From Desulfobacteraceae bacterium (GTDB lineage Bacteria; Desulfobacterota; Desulfobacteria; Desulfobacterales; Desulfosalsimonadaceae), in assembly GCA_011389605.1 (NCBI GenBank), contig JAABTZ010000152.1, forward strand, positions 1-7,419: a DNA stretch of 7,419 nt. The letters are read 5' to 3'. The notes under the pieces are model-generated. The model was not told where the DNA came from. It searched no databases and was given only the letters and a program-made list of their open reading frames with translations. This document shows positions 1 to 6,525 of this stretch, in pieces; position 1 is the first letter of the stretch; each line of letters begins with the position of its first letter. Made by a program: the position numbers and the translations under genes.

Positions 1-3000
1 TGGAATATGTCATCCCGCAGGTTATCATTATCTCTCACCCTGAAGCCTTCTTTTGAAAAATTAAAATGGTTGAACCCGTATTTGGAGCGCCTGTCAATCT
101 TATCATCCGGAAAAAGGCTTGCCTCACCGTCATCCGGCCGGCTGGTGTAATTAAATACGCTCGATACCGGTACTACACCATCATTTTCACCTTCTAATAA
201 CCTGTCAGACCACCAGAAGCTGTCAGTTCCTGCAATGAGCGTCATGTCCTGATCAGGCAGGGCTTCCGTATTCTTGTTCAGCATGCACAGCCTTTGGTTG
301 TTGCTTGAGTCACAGGGTTTTCTGTCATCATATGCCATCAGGTCGGCCGTTCCGGGTGAAAAGTGCAGAAGCAGATCAAATAACATCTGTCGGCTGTATT
401 GATCCCTGGCAGGAATCAGGTCATTTGTCAGCAGGTAATAGATAAAACGCGCTGTTCCATGATTCGGTGTGCCGATAATATTCATGTTCCGGACAGCTTG
501 GGAGTAAGCCTGGTATGAACGGGAGACGAGCCCGCCGAATGAATAGCCCAGGGTGTTAACATATGGAAAACTGCCGGAATCCTCATCCCCTGGGTCCGCA
601 GGGAGGCCTTTTATTTTTCCCGGATGGTTGAGGTACTCGCCATGGAGCTTTTGGGCCAGATCCGAGCCGATATTTATCATGCTCGCCCTGCTGTTGTGAG
701 ATACAAAGACCGGGCGGTAAACCCCGTTGTTGGAATCCACCAGATCTTTAAGGAGATTTGAATAGCGGGTGCTGCTGGCATTGGGATCTGTAAGGCCGGT
801 ATCCATAAGAATGGCTTTTTTATCCCAGCCTTCTATCACCAGTAAGGGAAGGGCATTGGGATTTGGTATATTGTCAGGCTCAGCGCTGGTTACGGCATCT
901 AGTCCATCCTTGTCAGTGATGCTGACATTAGTCGGTGGATCTGGGGAGATGACATTATCAACACCGCCTTTAATGAACTGATAAACTTTTGCCCATTCTA
1001 TGTCCGGTATATAATCATCCAGAGACGCCAGCATTACCGGGGACTTATCGGTAATCCCAGCTGTTACCGTCTCGCCGGCGGCAGTGGTGGAAAAATCCAT
1101 TACAGCCACTGAGATGTTGTTGACCGTGTCAGTGATCAGCTCATGGGGCTTGGGCCGAAGAAGTGTCCAGTAGTCGCCGTCCCAGTAATATGGGAATACG
1201 GAGCTTTCGGCAATATTGTATGCCTCGGCCTCAGCCTGGGAGTACCGGCTCATGACCAGAACCCAGCCCCGGAGCGAGGGGATTTCCGCGCCTGAGACTG
1301 CAGGCTCGACAATTAACTGGATTTTATCACCAAGCGCCCTGATACCGTTCATCCCCAGGGCGGGATCCAGATCCAGCTCGTCTCCCGGCAGAACCTGAGG
1401 TCCGTCCTGCGTGGACCTGAGAGTCAGGATCGCATCCCCGCTCAAGCAATCCGGCGGGATAACAAGGCAGAAACTTCCGTCCGGCACCTCGATGCTTCCT
1501 CCTTCTGATGCCATAATTTCCCTGGATACGGAAACAGGGGGCGTAGAATCCTGCGGGTCCAGCTCAAAATCAGCCGTTCGTGTCATAGGCGTAGTTTCAT
1601 CCTGATCCGCCAGCACCCCGGCTTTCCTCTCGGTATCCGGGTAGCCGTCCGCGCTTATGGAAATATTTACCAGGCCGGCAGGCAGATCGGAAAGCACATA
1701 GCCGCCCTGTTGATCGGTTGTTGACGTGGCGCCGGCATCCCCGACATTAAGAATCGCCCCGGCAATTGGATCTCCGGTCTGCGAATCCCGGATCGTTCCC
1801 TCCAGTGAGCCGGTTACGGGCTTCGGGGTGAGGGTGAAATCCACGTTGGAGGTTTCTTCCTCTGACACGATTATATTGCTGATAGTTTCAGCCTGATATT
1901 CGGGATGAAGAGCCTTTAGCTCATAAGTGCCGGAAGGAATTCCAACAAGGATAAAGCTTCCGTCTGCTTCACTGTCTGCTCCCAAAAGACCGCCTTCTGG
2001 CAGGGAGATCTGAGAGTTGCGGATTGGTTCGCCGGTTTGCAAATCCGTTACCGTGCCGGAAACGGCGCCCCTGGTAAGCGGCGGCAGGGAGAAAGTCAAT
2101 GTGTCGGCACCTCCGCTTACCACTGTCGGACTCATATAGACCGCCTTATGATTTTCAGCCGCGGCCTCAAGGGTGATCTTTCTAAGCGGAAGTCCGGTTA
2201 ATGTGCAGGATCCATCGAGCCTGGTTATATACTCATTGTCTGTTCCGTAGACCTTGACACGGGCGGCTTCCAGGGGTTTTCCGGTCATGGCGTCGCGCAC
2301 GAAAATCGTTGCGCCCGGGTCGATTTCCGGCGGATTTGCTTTGGCATTTACGGTTGGCCACAGAACATCCATTTCAAAAGGATCCTCGTTAACTTCAGCG
2401 CTTTTCCAAATTTTAATAAAATCAGCTTTAAAAAATTCAAATCGCGGATTTCCCATAGGAACGCCAGCGAGCGTAAAAACGCCGTTGCTGTCGGTTGTAT
2501 CTGAAATCTGTGCCCCGGTCAGGTTGACCTCCACCCCGGGCTCAGGCATCATGGTCTTTGCGTTGGTGACAACACCTGTAACTGTTACAGTGGCGGACTC
2601 GCTGTAGAGGCTAAAGTCATGCTCCAGCACTCCTGAACCGCTGACTGAATACATTGCGGTATCCTCCAGGTATCCCGGGCAGGTAGCTGTCAGCTCCAGG
2701 CTTCCGTTTTCTGAAATCCCTGAAATTTCATATGAACCGTCCACACCGGTGTTTGCGGAATAGGTTTGACCGTCTATAACAGCTGTTACCGTGGCCCCGG
2801 CTAAAGGCTCTTCAGTGGATACGTCAACAACGGTTCCGGTTACCCGGATGCCGCTGAAATCCATGCTGAAATCCATTACATAGCCGTCTCCGGTAGGCAG
2901 GGTGGCCTGATAAATTTGAGAATAGTCAGAATACGTAATTGTTATTTGGATATCACCAGGGATGACACCAATGATTTCATATGAGCCGTCCGGCCCGGTT

Positions 3001-5003
3001 TCATCAGAATAAGCATTACTCCCGGCTTCAATTAAAACAATTGCGCCTTCCAGCGGCTGGTCGGTGCCTGCGTCAGTGATGGTCCCGGTTATAGAGGCAA
3101 GAGATTGTTCCACTGTTAACGTAACCGTATCAGAGGCAGATCCGCCACTGCCGGTGGCACTTATTGTATAGGCTGTAGTTTCTTCGGGCATTACGTCAAC
3201 TGAACCATTTAGAGCCACCTCGCCGATATCCGGTGCAATGGTGCAGGTTTCAGCATATTCCGAGGTCCAGGACAGGGTGGCGCTCTGGCCGGGGGCAATT
3301 GTTTGCGGATCAGCCGTCAGGGTAACAAAGGGTGGATTCGCTGTGACGGTTATATGGACTGTCATGGTATCCGTGAGTTCTCCGTCAGATACCTTGAATT
3401 CAGGAGAATACTCCCCGGCCTGACCGATTCCAGGAGTCCATGAAAAAGTTTGCGTCTCCTGATCAAAGCTTGCCCCGGAAGGCAGATTGGACGCAGAATA
3501 AAACAGCGTTGCATCATCGCTGTATTCAGCATGAACCGTAAATGCGAGCCCTTCTCCTTCTATAACCTCCTGGTCCTCAACAGAGTCAAATACCAGCTCG
3601 GCAGGATCAATAACCGTGATGGTAGTGTTCGCTGTAGTGCTTCCGCCAGAGCCGGTAGCAGTGATGGTATAGGTGCTGGTTTCCGCGGGGGTTACAGTTA
3701 CGGAGCCTTCTGCCCCGACCTCTCCAATTGACGGAGAGATGGAGCAGGATTCTGCAAAAGAAGAATTCCAGGTTAATATGGAGGATTCGCCTGATGCTAT
3801 CATCTCAGGGCTGGCAGCAATCTGCACTTGCGGGGAAATACGTACGGTTACAGAGGCCGTGTCTTGTCCACCGTTTTCGTCTGTTATGGTATATGTAAAG
3901 CTGTCTTCACCGGTAAAATCAGCCCCCGGGGTATATGTGAACGCACCGTTTCCTTCTGTTTCCACAGCTCCATGCAAGGGCTGGGAAAAACCTGATATTT
4001 CAAGCACGTCCCCGTCAATGTCTGTGTCATTTGCCAGCACGTTTTCTATCAAAACCGGCGCACTGTCTGTGGCTACCAGGTCGTCTGCAGCTTCCGGAGG
4101 ATCATTTACCGGCAGAATTTCAATAATTACAGAAGCAGGATCAGAGACGGCATATCCACCGTCTGCGGTATATGTGAAGGTATCTGATCCGTAAAAATTC
4201 GGGTCCGGGGTATAGGTTACCTCCGGGGGAGTGCCGCTTAAGGAACCGTTTACAGGAGTCTCCGCCACTGAAAACGTTAGCTGATCTTCATCCGGGCCAG
4301 TTCCGCTCAGTGTAATGTTCACTGGCCTGTCTTCAGAAGTGCTTACAGATAAGGATTCAGCAGAAGGAAGCTGATTTATGACGTTTATGGTGCATTCGGC
4401 CTCCGATTCACCGCCCGGTCCCTGGGCTGTGAGCATATAAGTAGTTGTTTCGGGTGGATGAACTTCAACACTTCCGCTTACATCCACGGCCCCGATGTTC
4501 GGTTCGATCGTAGCGCTTTGCGCCTCCTCGCAGTTCCAGCTAAGAGTACTTGCCTGACCGGGGCGAATAGAATCGGGTTGCGCCTCAAAAGTGATTTCGG
4601 GGGGCGGTGCCGTCTCTTTTTCAATCACGCTTATGGTTACTGACGCGCCCGGAGTTCCCCGCATGTAAACAAACAACCGGTTGACCTTTTTAAGCGGGAC
4701 TTCCTTTTCCCATTTATGATCGCTTCTTTTTAAAAAATCCGAAAGAGGGATAAAGTCCCAATTATACCACACAAACCCGCCCCGAATCTCTTTTTCAGGG
4801 GTGTTTTTGCGGATTTGCAGCATAACGTTGCCGCTGTCATGAGATATGAATACATGATTGGATTTATGTATATGCCAGAATTTAATAAAGAGCTTCTCAG
4901 GACCGAAAAGTGTTTGACCTGCAGCAAGACCGGTTGAGGCAATGAAAAAAACCGCCAGAAGAAACGGCAGCAATATGCGTCCCTTTTCCTTGATGATTGA
5001 CAT
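1..5003 (-). CDS. Giant secreted modular protein with C-terminal lipase-like alpha/beta-hydrolase domain (partial, 3' end outside window)
   Basis: My translation from the ATG at 5003 runs 1667 codons to the left edge without a stop, so the C-terminus is missing. Residues 1-28 form a Sec signal peptide (KEKGR, then a hydrophobic core, cleavage near GLAA|GQ). Residues 30-132 are an unassigned beta-rich domain. Three related Ig-like modules (about 136-209, 392-465, 557-632) share LSW, IxPxIGxV and ETTxYxxxAxGxGG. Two cadherin-like modules (210-302, 306-388; LANDTDIDGD, FTYTxxD) and a putative-Ig module (469-555) lie between. Six carboxypeptidase-regulatory-like repeats follow (636-1152; TGxPIxGA, DGSY), then a ZU5-like segment (1164-1290; GGSIEVPDGSF, IPPDCL). 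From about 1386 there is a hydrolase domain: nucleophile elbow GYSFGG (Ser1488), GTPNHGT (1511-1517), Asp1608 in ENDGVVPVSS and His1646 in FNHFNFSKEG. Lipase or esterase action on an extracellular ester is inferred; the substrate is unknown. The frame is intact, with no sign of decay. Confidence 0.93.
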   Translation of the reverse strand, partial: MSIIKEKGRILLPFLLAVFFIASTGLAAGQTLFGPEKLFIKFWHIHKSNHVFISHDSGNVMLQIRKNTPEKEIRGGFVWYNWDFIPLSDFLKRSDHKWEKEVPLKKVNRLFVYMRGTPGASVTISVIEKETAPPPEITFEAQPDSIRPGQASTLSWNCEEAQSATIEPNIGAVDVSGSVEVHPPETTTYMLTAQGPGGESEAECTINVINQLPSAESLSVSTSEDRPVNITLSGTGPDEDQLTFSVAETPVNGSLSGTPPEVTYTPDPNFYGSDTFTYTADGGYAVSDPASVIIEILPVNDPPEAADDLVATDSAPVLIENVLANDTDIDGDVLEISGFSQPLHGAVETEGNGAFTYTPGADFTGEDSFTYTITDENGGQDTASVTVRISPQVQIAASPEMIASGESSILTWNSSFAESCSISPSIGEVGAEGSVTVTPAETSTYTITATGSGGSTTANTTITVIDPAELVFDSVEDQEVIEGEGLAFTVHAEYSDDATLFYSASNLPSGASFDQETQTFSWTPGIGQAGEYSPEFKVSDGELTDTMTVHITVTANPPFVTLTADPQTIAPGQSATLSWTSEYAETCTIAPDIGEVALNGSVDVMPEETTAYTISATGSGGSASDTVTLTVEQSLASITGTITDAGTDQPLEGAIVLIEAGSNAYSDETGPDGSYEIIGVIPGDIQITITYSDYSQIYQATLPTGDGYVMDFSMDFSGIRVTGTVVDVSTEEPLAGATVTAVIDGQTYSANTGVDGSYEISGISENGSLELTATCPGYLEDTAMYSVSGSGVLEHDFSLYSESATVTVTGVVTNAKTMMPEPGVEVNLTGAQISDTTDSNGVFTLAGVPMGNPRFEFFKADFIKIWKSAEVNEDPFEMDVLWPTVNAKANPPEIDPGATIFVRDAMTGKPLEAARVKVYGTDNEYITRLDGSCTLTGLPLRKITLEAAAENHKAVYMSPTVVSGGADTLTFSLPPLTRGAVSGTVTDLQTGEPIRNSQISLPEGGLLGADSEADGSFILVGIPSGTYELKALHPEYQAETISNIIVSEEETSNVDFTLTPKPVTGSLEGTIRDSQTGDPIAGAILNVGDAGATSTTDQQGGYVLSDLPAGLVNISISADGYPDTERKAGVLADQDETTPMTRTADFELDPQDSTPPVSVSREIMASEGGSIEVPDGSFCLVIPPDCLSGDAILTLRSTQDGPQVLPGDELDLDPALGMNGIRALGDKIQLIVEPAVSGAEIPSLRGWVLVMSRYSQAEAEAYNIAESSVFPYYWDGDYWTLLRPKPHELITDTVNNISVAVMDFSTTAAGETVTAGITDKSPVMLASLDDYIPDIEWAKVYQFIKGGVDNVISPDPPTNVSITDKDGLDAVTSAEPDNIPNPNALPLLVIEGWDKKAILMDTGLTDPNASSTRYSNLLKDLVDSNNGVYRPVFVSHNSRASMINIGSDLAQKLHGEYLNHPGKIKGLPADPGDEDSGSFPYVNTLGYSFGGLVSRSYQAYSQAVRNMNIIGTPNHGTARFIYYLLTNDLIPARDQYSRQMLFDLLLHFSPGTADLMAYDDRKPCDSSNNQRLCMLNKNTEALPDQDMTLIAGTDSFWWSDRLLEGENDGVVPVSSVFNYTSRPDDGEASLFPDDKIDRRSKYGFNHFNFSKEGFRVRDNDNLRDDIF

Positions 5004-5009
5004 GATGCT

Positions 5010-5016
5010 CTCTCCT
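5010..5016 (-). promoter_or_regulatory. Ribosome binding site of the giant surface protein
   Basis: On the minus strand AGGAGAG lies 6 bases upstream of the ATG at 5003. It fixes the start, which is also supported by the classic signal peptide that follows immediately. Confidence 0.8.
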
Positions 5017-5041
5017 GAATTTTAAAAGGATTAAGGCTTGG

Positions 5042-5096
5042 TGCACGGACAAACCGTTGGACGGAAAAAGGGAGGATTTTCGGTCTTGTCTGTGCA
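5042..5096. repeat. Inverted repeat in the leader of the surface-protein gene
   Basis: TGCACGGACAA (5042-5052) can pair with TTGTCTGTGCA (5086-5096): 11 positions, all Watson-Crick except one, which would be G-U on the plus strand and a C-A mismatch on the minus strand. A smaller stem, CCGT/ACGG (5054-5057 with 5061-5064), sits inside. It lies 39-93 bases upstream of the surface-protein ATG, so it could be a structured 5' leader or an operator. In plus orientation a T run begins at 5104, eight bases past the stem, so a weak plus-strand terminator is an alternative. The function is unknown. Confidence 0.45.
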
Positions 5097-5124
5097 GATT
5101 TGATTTTTTTGTAACATGAGGAAA

Positions 5125-5132
5125 ATTATAAT
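5125..5132. promoter_or_regulatory. Palindromic -10-like element (ATTATAAT), possible divergent promoter core
   Basis: ATTATAAT is a perfect palindrome and so shows TATAAT on both strands, between the divergently read surface protein (minus) and transposase (plus), in the most AT-rich part of the window (about 5104-5210). I could not find a good -35 hexamer at 16-18 bases on either strand. This is only a candidate for a start site for the surface protein, about 120 bases upstream of its ATG. Confidence 0.25.
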
Positions 5133-5210
5133 ATTTAATAAGTAAATTAAATACGACTAAAGCATGAAAAAAGTATGAATTTTAAGCTTAGTAAAATGGG
5201 ATAATTTTTT

Positions 5211-5262
5211 GGTGGCATAAAGTGGTGGCATAAAGTGGTGGCATAAAGGGACTGGGCATAAA
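5211..5262. repeat. Tandem array of GTGGCATAAAG-type units at the left end of the RAYT unit
   Basis: Two exact 13-base units GGTGGCATAAAGT (5211-5223, 5224-5236) are followed by GGTGGCATAAA (5237-5247) and a diverged fourth copy GGGCATAAA (5254-5262). The last two are part of a 12-base direct repeat GCATAAAGGGAC (5241-5252 and 5256-5267) that runs into the terminal inverted repeat. The array therefore looks like serial duplication of the sequence adjoining the element end. Confidence 0.8.
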
Positions 5263-5286
5263 GGGACGCCCTTAAGTTATTAACTT
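5263..5286 (+). repeat. Left terminal inverted repeat of the RAYT unit
   Basis: It begins GGGACGCCCTTAAG and ends in a perfect odd palindrome, AAGTTA-T-TAACTT (5274-5286). It matches the reverse complement of 6318-6341 at 21 of 24 bases. Such ends are likely recognised as folded single strands by the transposase, by analogy with REP/RAYT systems. Confidence 0.75.
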
Positions 5287-5289
5287 GAC

Positions 5290-6324
5290 GTGAAGGCTTC
5301 CGTATTGATAGGCTTACATCCAAGACAATCCCGTATCGATACCCCGGGTGCACTGCATCACATCATCGCACGTGGCATTGAGCGCCGACAAATATTTGAT
5401 GATGATCAGGACCGTTATTCCTTTCTGGAACGAATTGCCATGATCCTGAAGGAAACCCTGACAACATGTTATGCATGGGCGCTTATTCCAAACCACTTTC
5501 ACCTGCTGCTGAAAACCGGTACCGTTCCTGCCGCCACGGTCATGCAGCGGTTGCTGACAGGCCACGCCCTGGCGTATAATCGCCGTCATGGCCGGAATGG
5601 CCACCTTTTTCAGAATCGATATAAATCGATTCTCTGCCAGGAAGATCCCTATTTTTTTCAACTGGTGCGCTACATTCATCTAAACCCTCTTCGGGCTGGC
5701 CTGGTAAAGGATTTGACGCATCTGGACAAATACCCGTTTTCAGGGCATGGCGTTATCATGGGCAGGCATCGGCAGGACTGGCAAAGCAGCGATGCGGTGC
5801 TCGCCTATTTTGGCAGCAGGAAAGATTCGGCCCGTTCCGGCTATCGGGCTTTTGTGGCCAGGGGGATAGATCAGGGCAAGAGACTGGATTTGAGCGGCGG
5901 CGGATTTATCCGGAGCATTGGCGGGTGGGATGCCGTAAAGGTTTTACGTAAGACAGGGGGCCAGGCAAAAAGCGATGAACGTATTCTGGGTAACAGCGAT
6001 TTTGTCAGTAGAACTCTGTCTGAAGACAAAGAGGCTGTTGCCCGGCAATACACCCTCCGATCAAGAGGAGTGGATGTAGATGTTATAGCCCAAAGGGTTG
6101 CACGGCTTTTACATCTGCCAGTGGACGAAGTCTGGGCTCTAGGCAGGTATAAGCATCTGGTCACTGCCCGGAGTTTAATCTGTTATTGGGCGGTCCGGGA
6201 ATTAGGTGTCAGCCAGGTCTCCCTGGCGCGCCGGTTTAATATTTCCGAGGTCGCCATAAGCAAGTCGGTTAGGCGGGGCGCAGAGATCGTGAAAAGAGAA
6301 GGATATGACCTGGGTGTAAGTTAA
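5290..6324 (+). CDS. REP-associated tyrosine transposase (IS200/IS605-like, Y1_Tnp) with DnaA-like C-terminal domain
   Basis: This is a single-strand DNA nicking and joining enzyme of the HUH family. Residue numbers count from the GTG at 5290 (344 aa). The N-terminal part carries the family signature RIDTPGALHHIIARGIERR (15-33), the metal-binding HUH motif NHFHLLLK (H69, H71), and GHLFQNRYKS (104-113). YIHLNPLRAGL (128-138) holds the probable catalytic Tyr128. Residues about 263-334 (VIAQRVARLL, GRYKHLVTARSL, SLARRFNISEVAIS) look like the DnaA domain IV helix-turn-helix, as found in longer members of this family. The start is uncertain: GTG 5290 has no Shine-Dalgarno, whereas the in-frame TTG 5305 has GAAGG 8 bases upstream and would give 339 aa with the conserved region intact. 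The frame is intact and motifs are complete, so the gene is probably functional. Confidence 0.92.
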   Translation: MKASVLIGLHPRQSRIDTPGALHHIIARGIERRQIFDDDQDRYSFLERIAMILKETLTTCYAWALIPNHFHLLLKTGTVPAATVMQRLLTGHALAYNRRHGRNGHLFQNRYKSILCQEDPYFFQLVRYIHLNPLRAGLVKDLTHLDKYPFSGHGVIMGRHRQDWQSSDAVLAYFGSRKDSARSGYRAFVARGIDQGKRLDLSGGGFIRSIGGWDAVKVLRKTGGQAKSDERILGNSDFVSRTLSEDKEAVARQYTLRSRGVDVDVIAQRVARLLHLPVDEVWALGRYKHLVTARSLICYWAVRELGVSQVSLARRFNISEVAISKSVRRGAEIVKREGYDLGVS

Positions 6325-6341
6325 AAAGTTAAGAGCGTCCC
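6318..6341 (-). repeat. Right terminal inverted repeat of the RAYT unit
   Basis: Read on the minus strand it is GGGACGCTCTTAAC followed by TTTTTAACTT, pairing with 5263-5286 at 21 of 24 positions. It overlaps the last codons and the TAA stop (6322-6324) of the transposase, so element end and coding end are under joint constraint. Confidence 0.75.
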
Positions 6342-6368
6342 ATGAACCCAAGAGCGTCCCATGAACCC
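6331..6368. repeat. Two exact 19-base tandem repeats at the right end of the RAYT unit
   Basis: AAGAGCGTCCCATGAACCC occurs at 6331-6349 and again, without gap, at 6350-6368. The first half is the outer part of the right inverted repeat, so the element terminus appears duplicated here, mirroring the tandem array at the left end. Confidence 0.9.
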
Positions 6369-6434
6369 AAAGTGGGTTTCCGAGCGGAAATTGAGGCTCC
6401 GGGAAGCTCCTGGAGCGAGGAAACTCCTTTTCCG
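6364..6434. repeat. Cluster of overlapping palindromes between the converging transposase and reductase genes
   Basis: Four foldable elements follow each other: AACCCA-AAG-TGGGTT (6364-6378), TTTCCG-AG-CGGAAA (6377-6390), GCTCC-T-GGAGC (6406-6416), and an outer pairing CGGAAA (6385-6390) with TTTCCG (6429-6434). The outer pairing would enclose GAG/CTC and GCTCC/GGAGC stems. The adjacent genes converge here, so a transcript-end or bidirectional terminator role is possible, but no stem is directly followed by a long T run. A REP-like target of the transposase is an alternative. The surrounding 6325-6525 holds no convincing gene. Confidence 0.5.
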
Positions 6435-6502
6435 TGCCGCCGATCAGGCAGGGAGTTTACGGATTTGCTTTTTACAAAAATTCAGCAGCGGCGGAATAAA
6501 GA

Positions 6503-6522
6503 GCTTTTTACGGTGCCATCAA
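6503..6522 (-). repeat. Dispersed short repeat, copy C (GATGG-N3-CGTAAAAAG family)
   Basis: Reverse-complemented it reads TTGATGGCACCGTAAAAAGC. It matches the two copies upstream of the reductase at 16 of 20 bases each and lies 3 bases beyond the reductase stop, in inverted orientation to those copies. Confidence 0.6.
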
Positions 6523-6525
6523 ATA

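Larger units (their letters stand above)
5263..6341 (+). mobile_element. RAYT transposase unit bounded by 24-bp imperfect inverted repeats
   Basis: A Y1 transposase gene fills a 1079-base unit whose ends are inverted copies of a GGGACGC(C/T)CTTAA motif (5263-5286 and 6318-6341, 21 of 24 matching). The left repeat stops 3 bases before the GTG start and the right repeat contains the stop codon, so the gene and its ends form one minimal module. No clear target-site duplication is seen, as expected for HUH/Y1 elements, which do not make one. Whether this unit moves itself, or the transposase acts on shorter REP-like copies elsewhere, cannot be judged from one copy. Confidence 0.7.

Noticed and set aside
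3673..4194. Plus-strand open frame of 173 codons, and several other plus-strand frames within 769-4643
   Set aside because: All lie antisense to the surface-protein frame, whose translation shows coherent domains throughout. The antisense products show low-complexity Ser/Val/Pro composition, no recognisable domain and no consistent ribosome binding sites.
4730..4942. Minus-strand 70-codon frame
   Set aside because: It overlaps the N-terminal part of the surface protein in another frame, with no domain or better start signal.
5041..5100. Cyclic-di-GMP (GEMM-like) riboswitch, suggested by CACGGACAAACCG
   Set aside because: The similarity is short, lies on the plus strand facing away from the surface-protein gene, and the conserved core is not complete.
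5211..5262. CRISPR-like array
   Set aside because: The units are only 13 bases, contiguous without spacers, and there are no cas genes. It is a simple tandem array at an element end.
5314..5679. Minus-strand 121-codon frame (also 5871-6164)
   Set aside because: These are antisense shadows of the transposase, whose HUH motif and other conserved signatures are on the plus strand.
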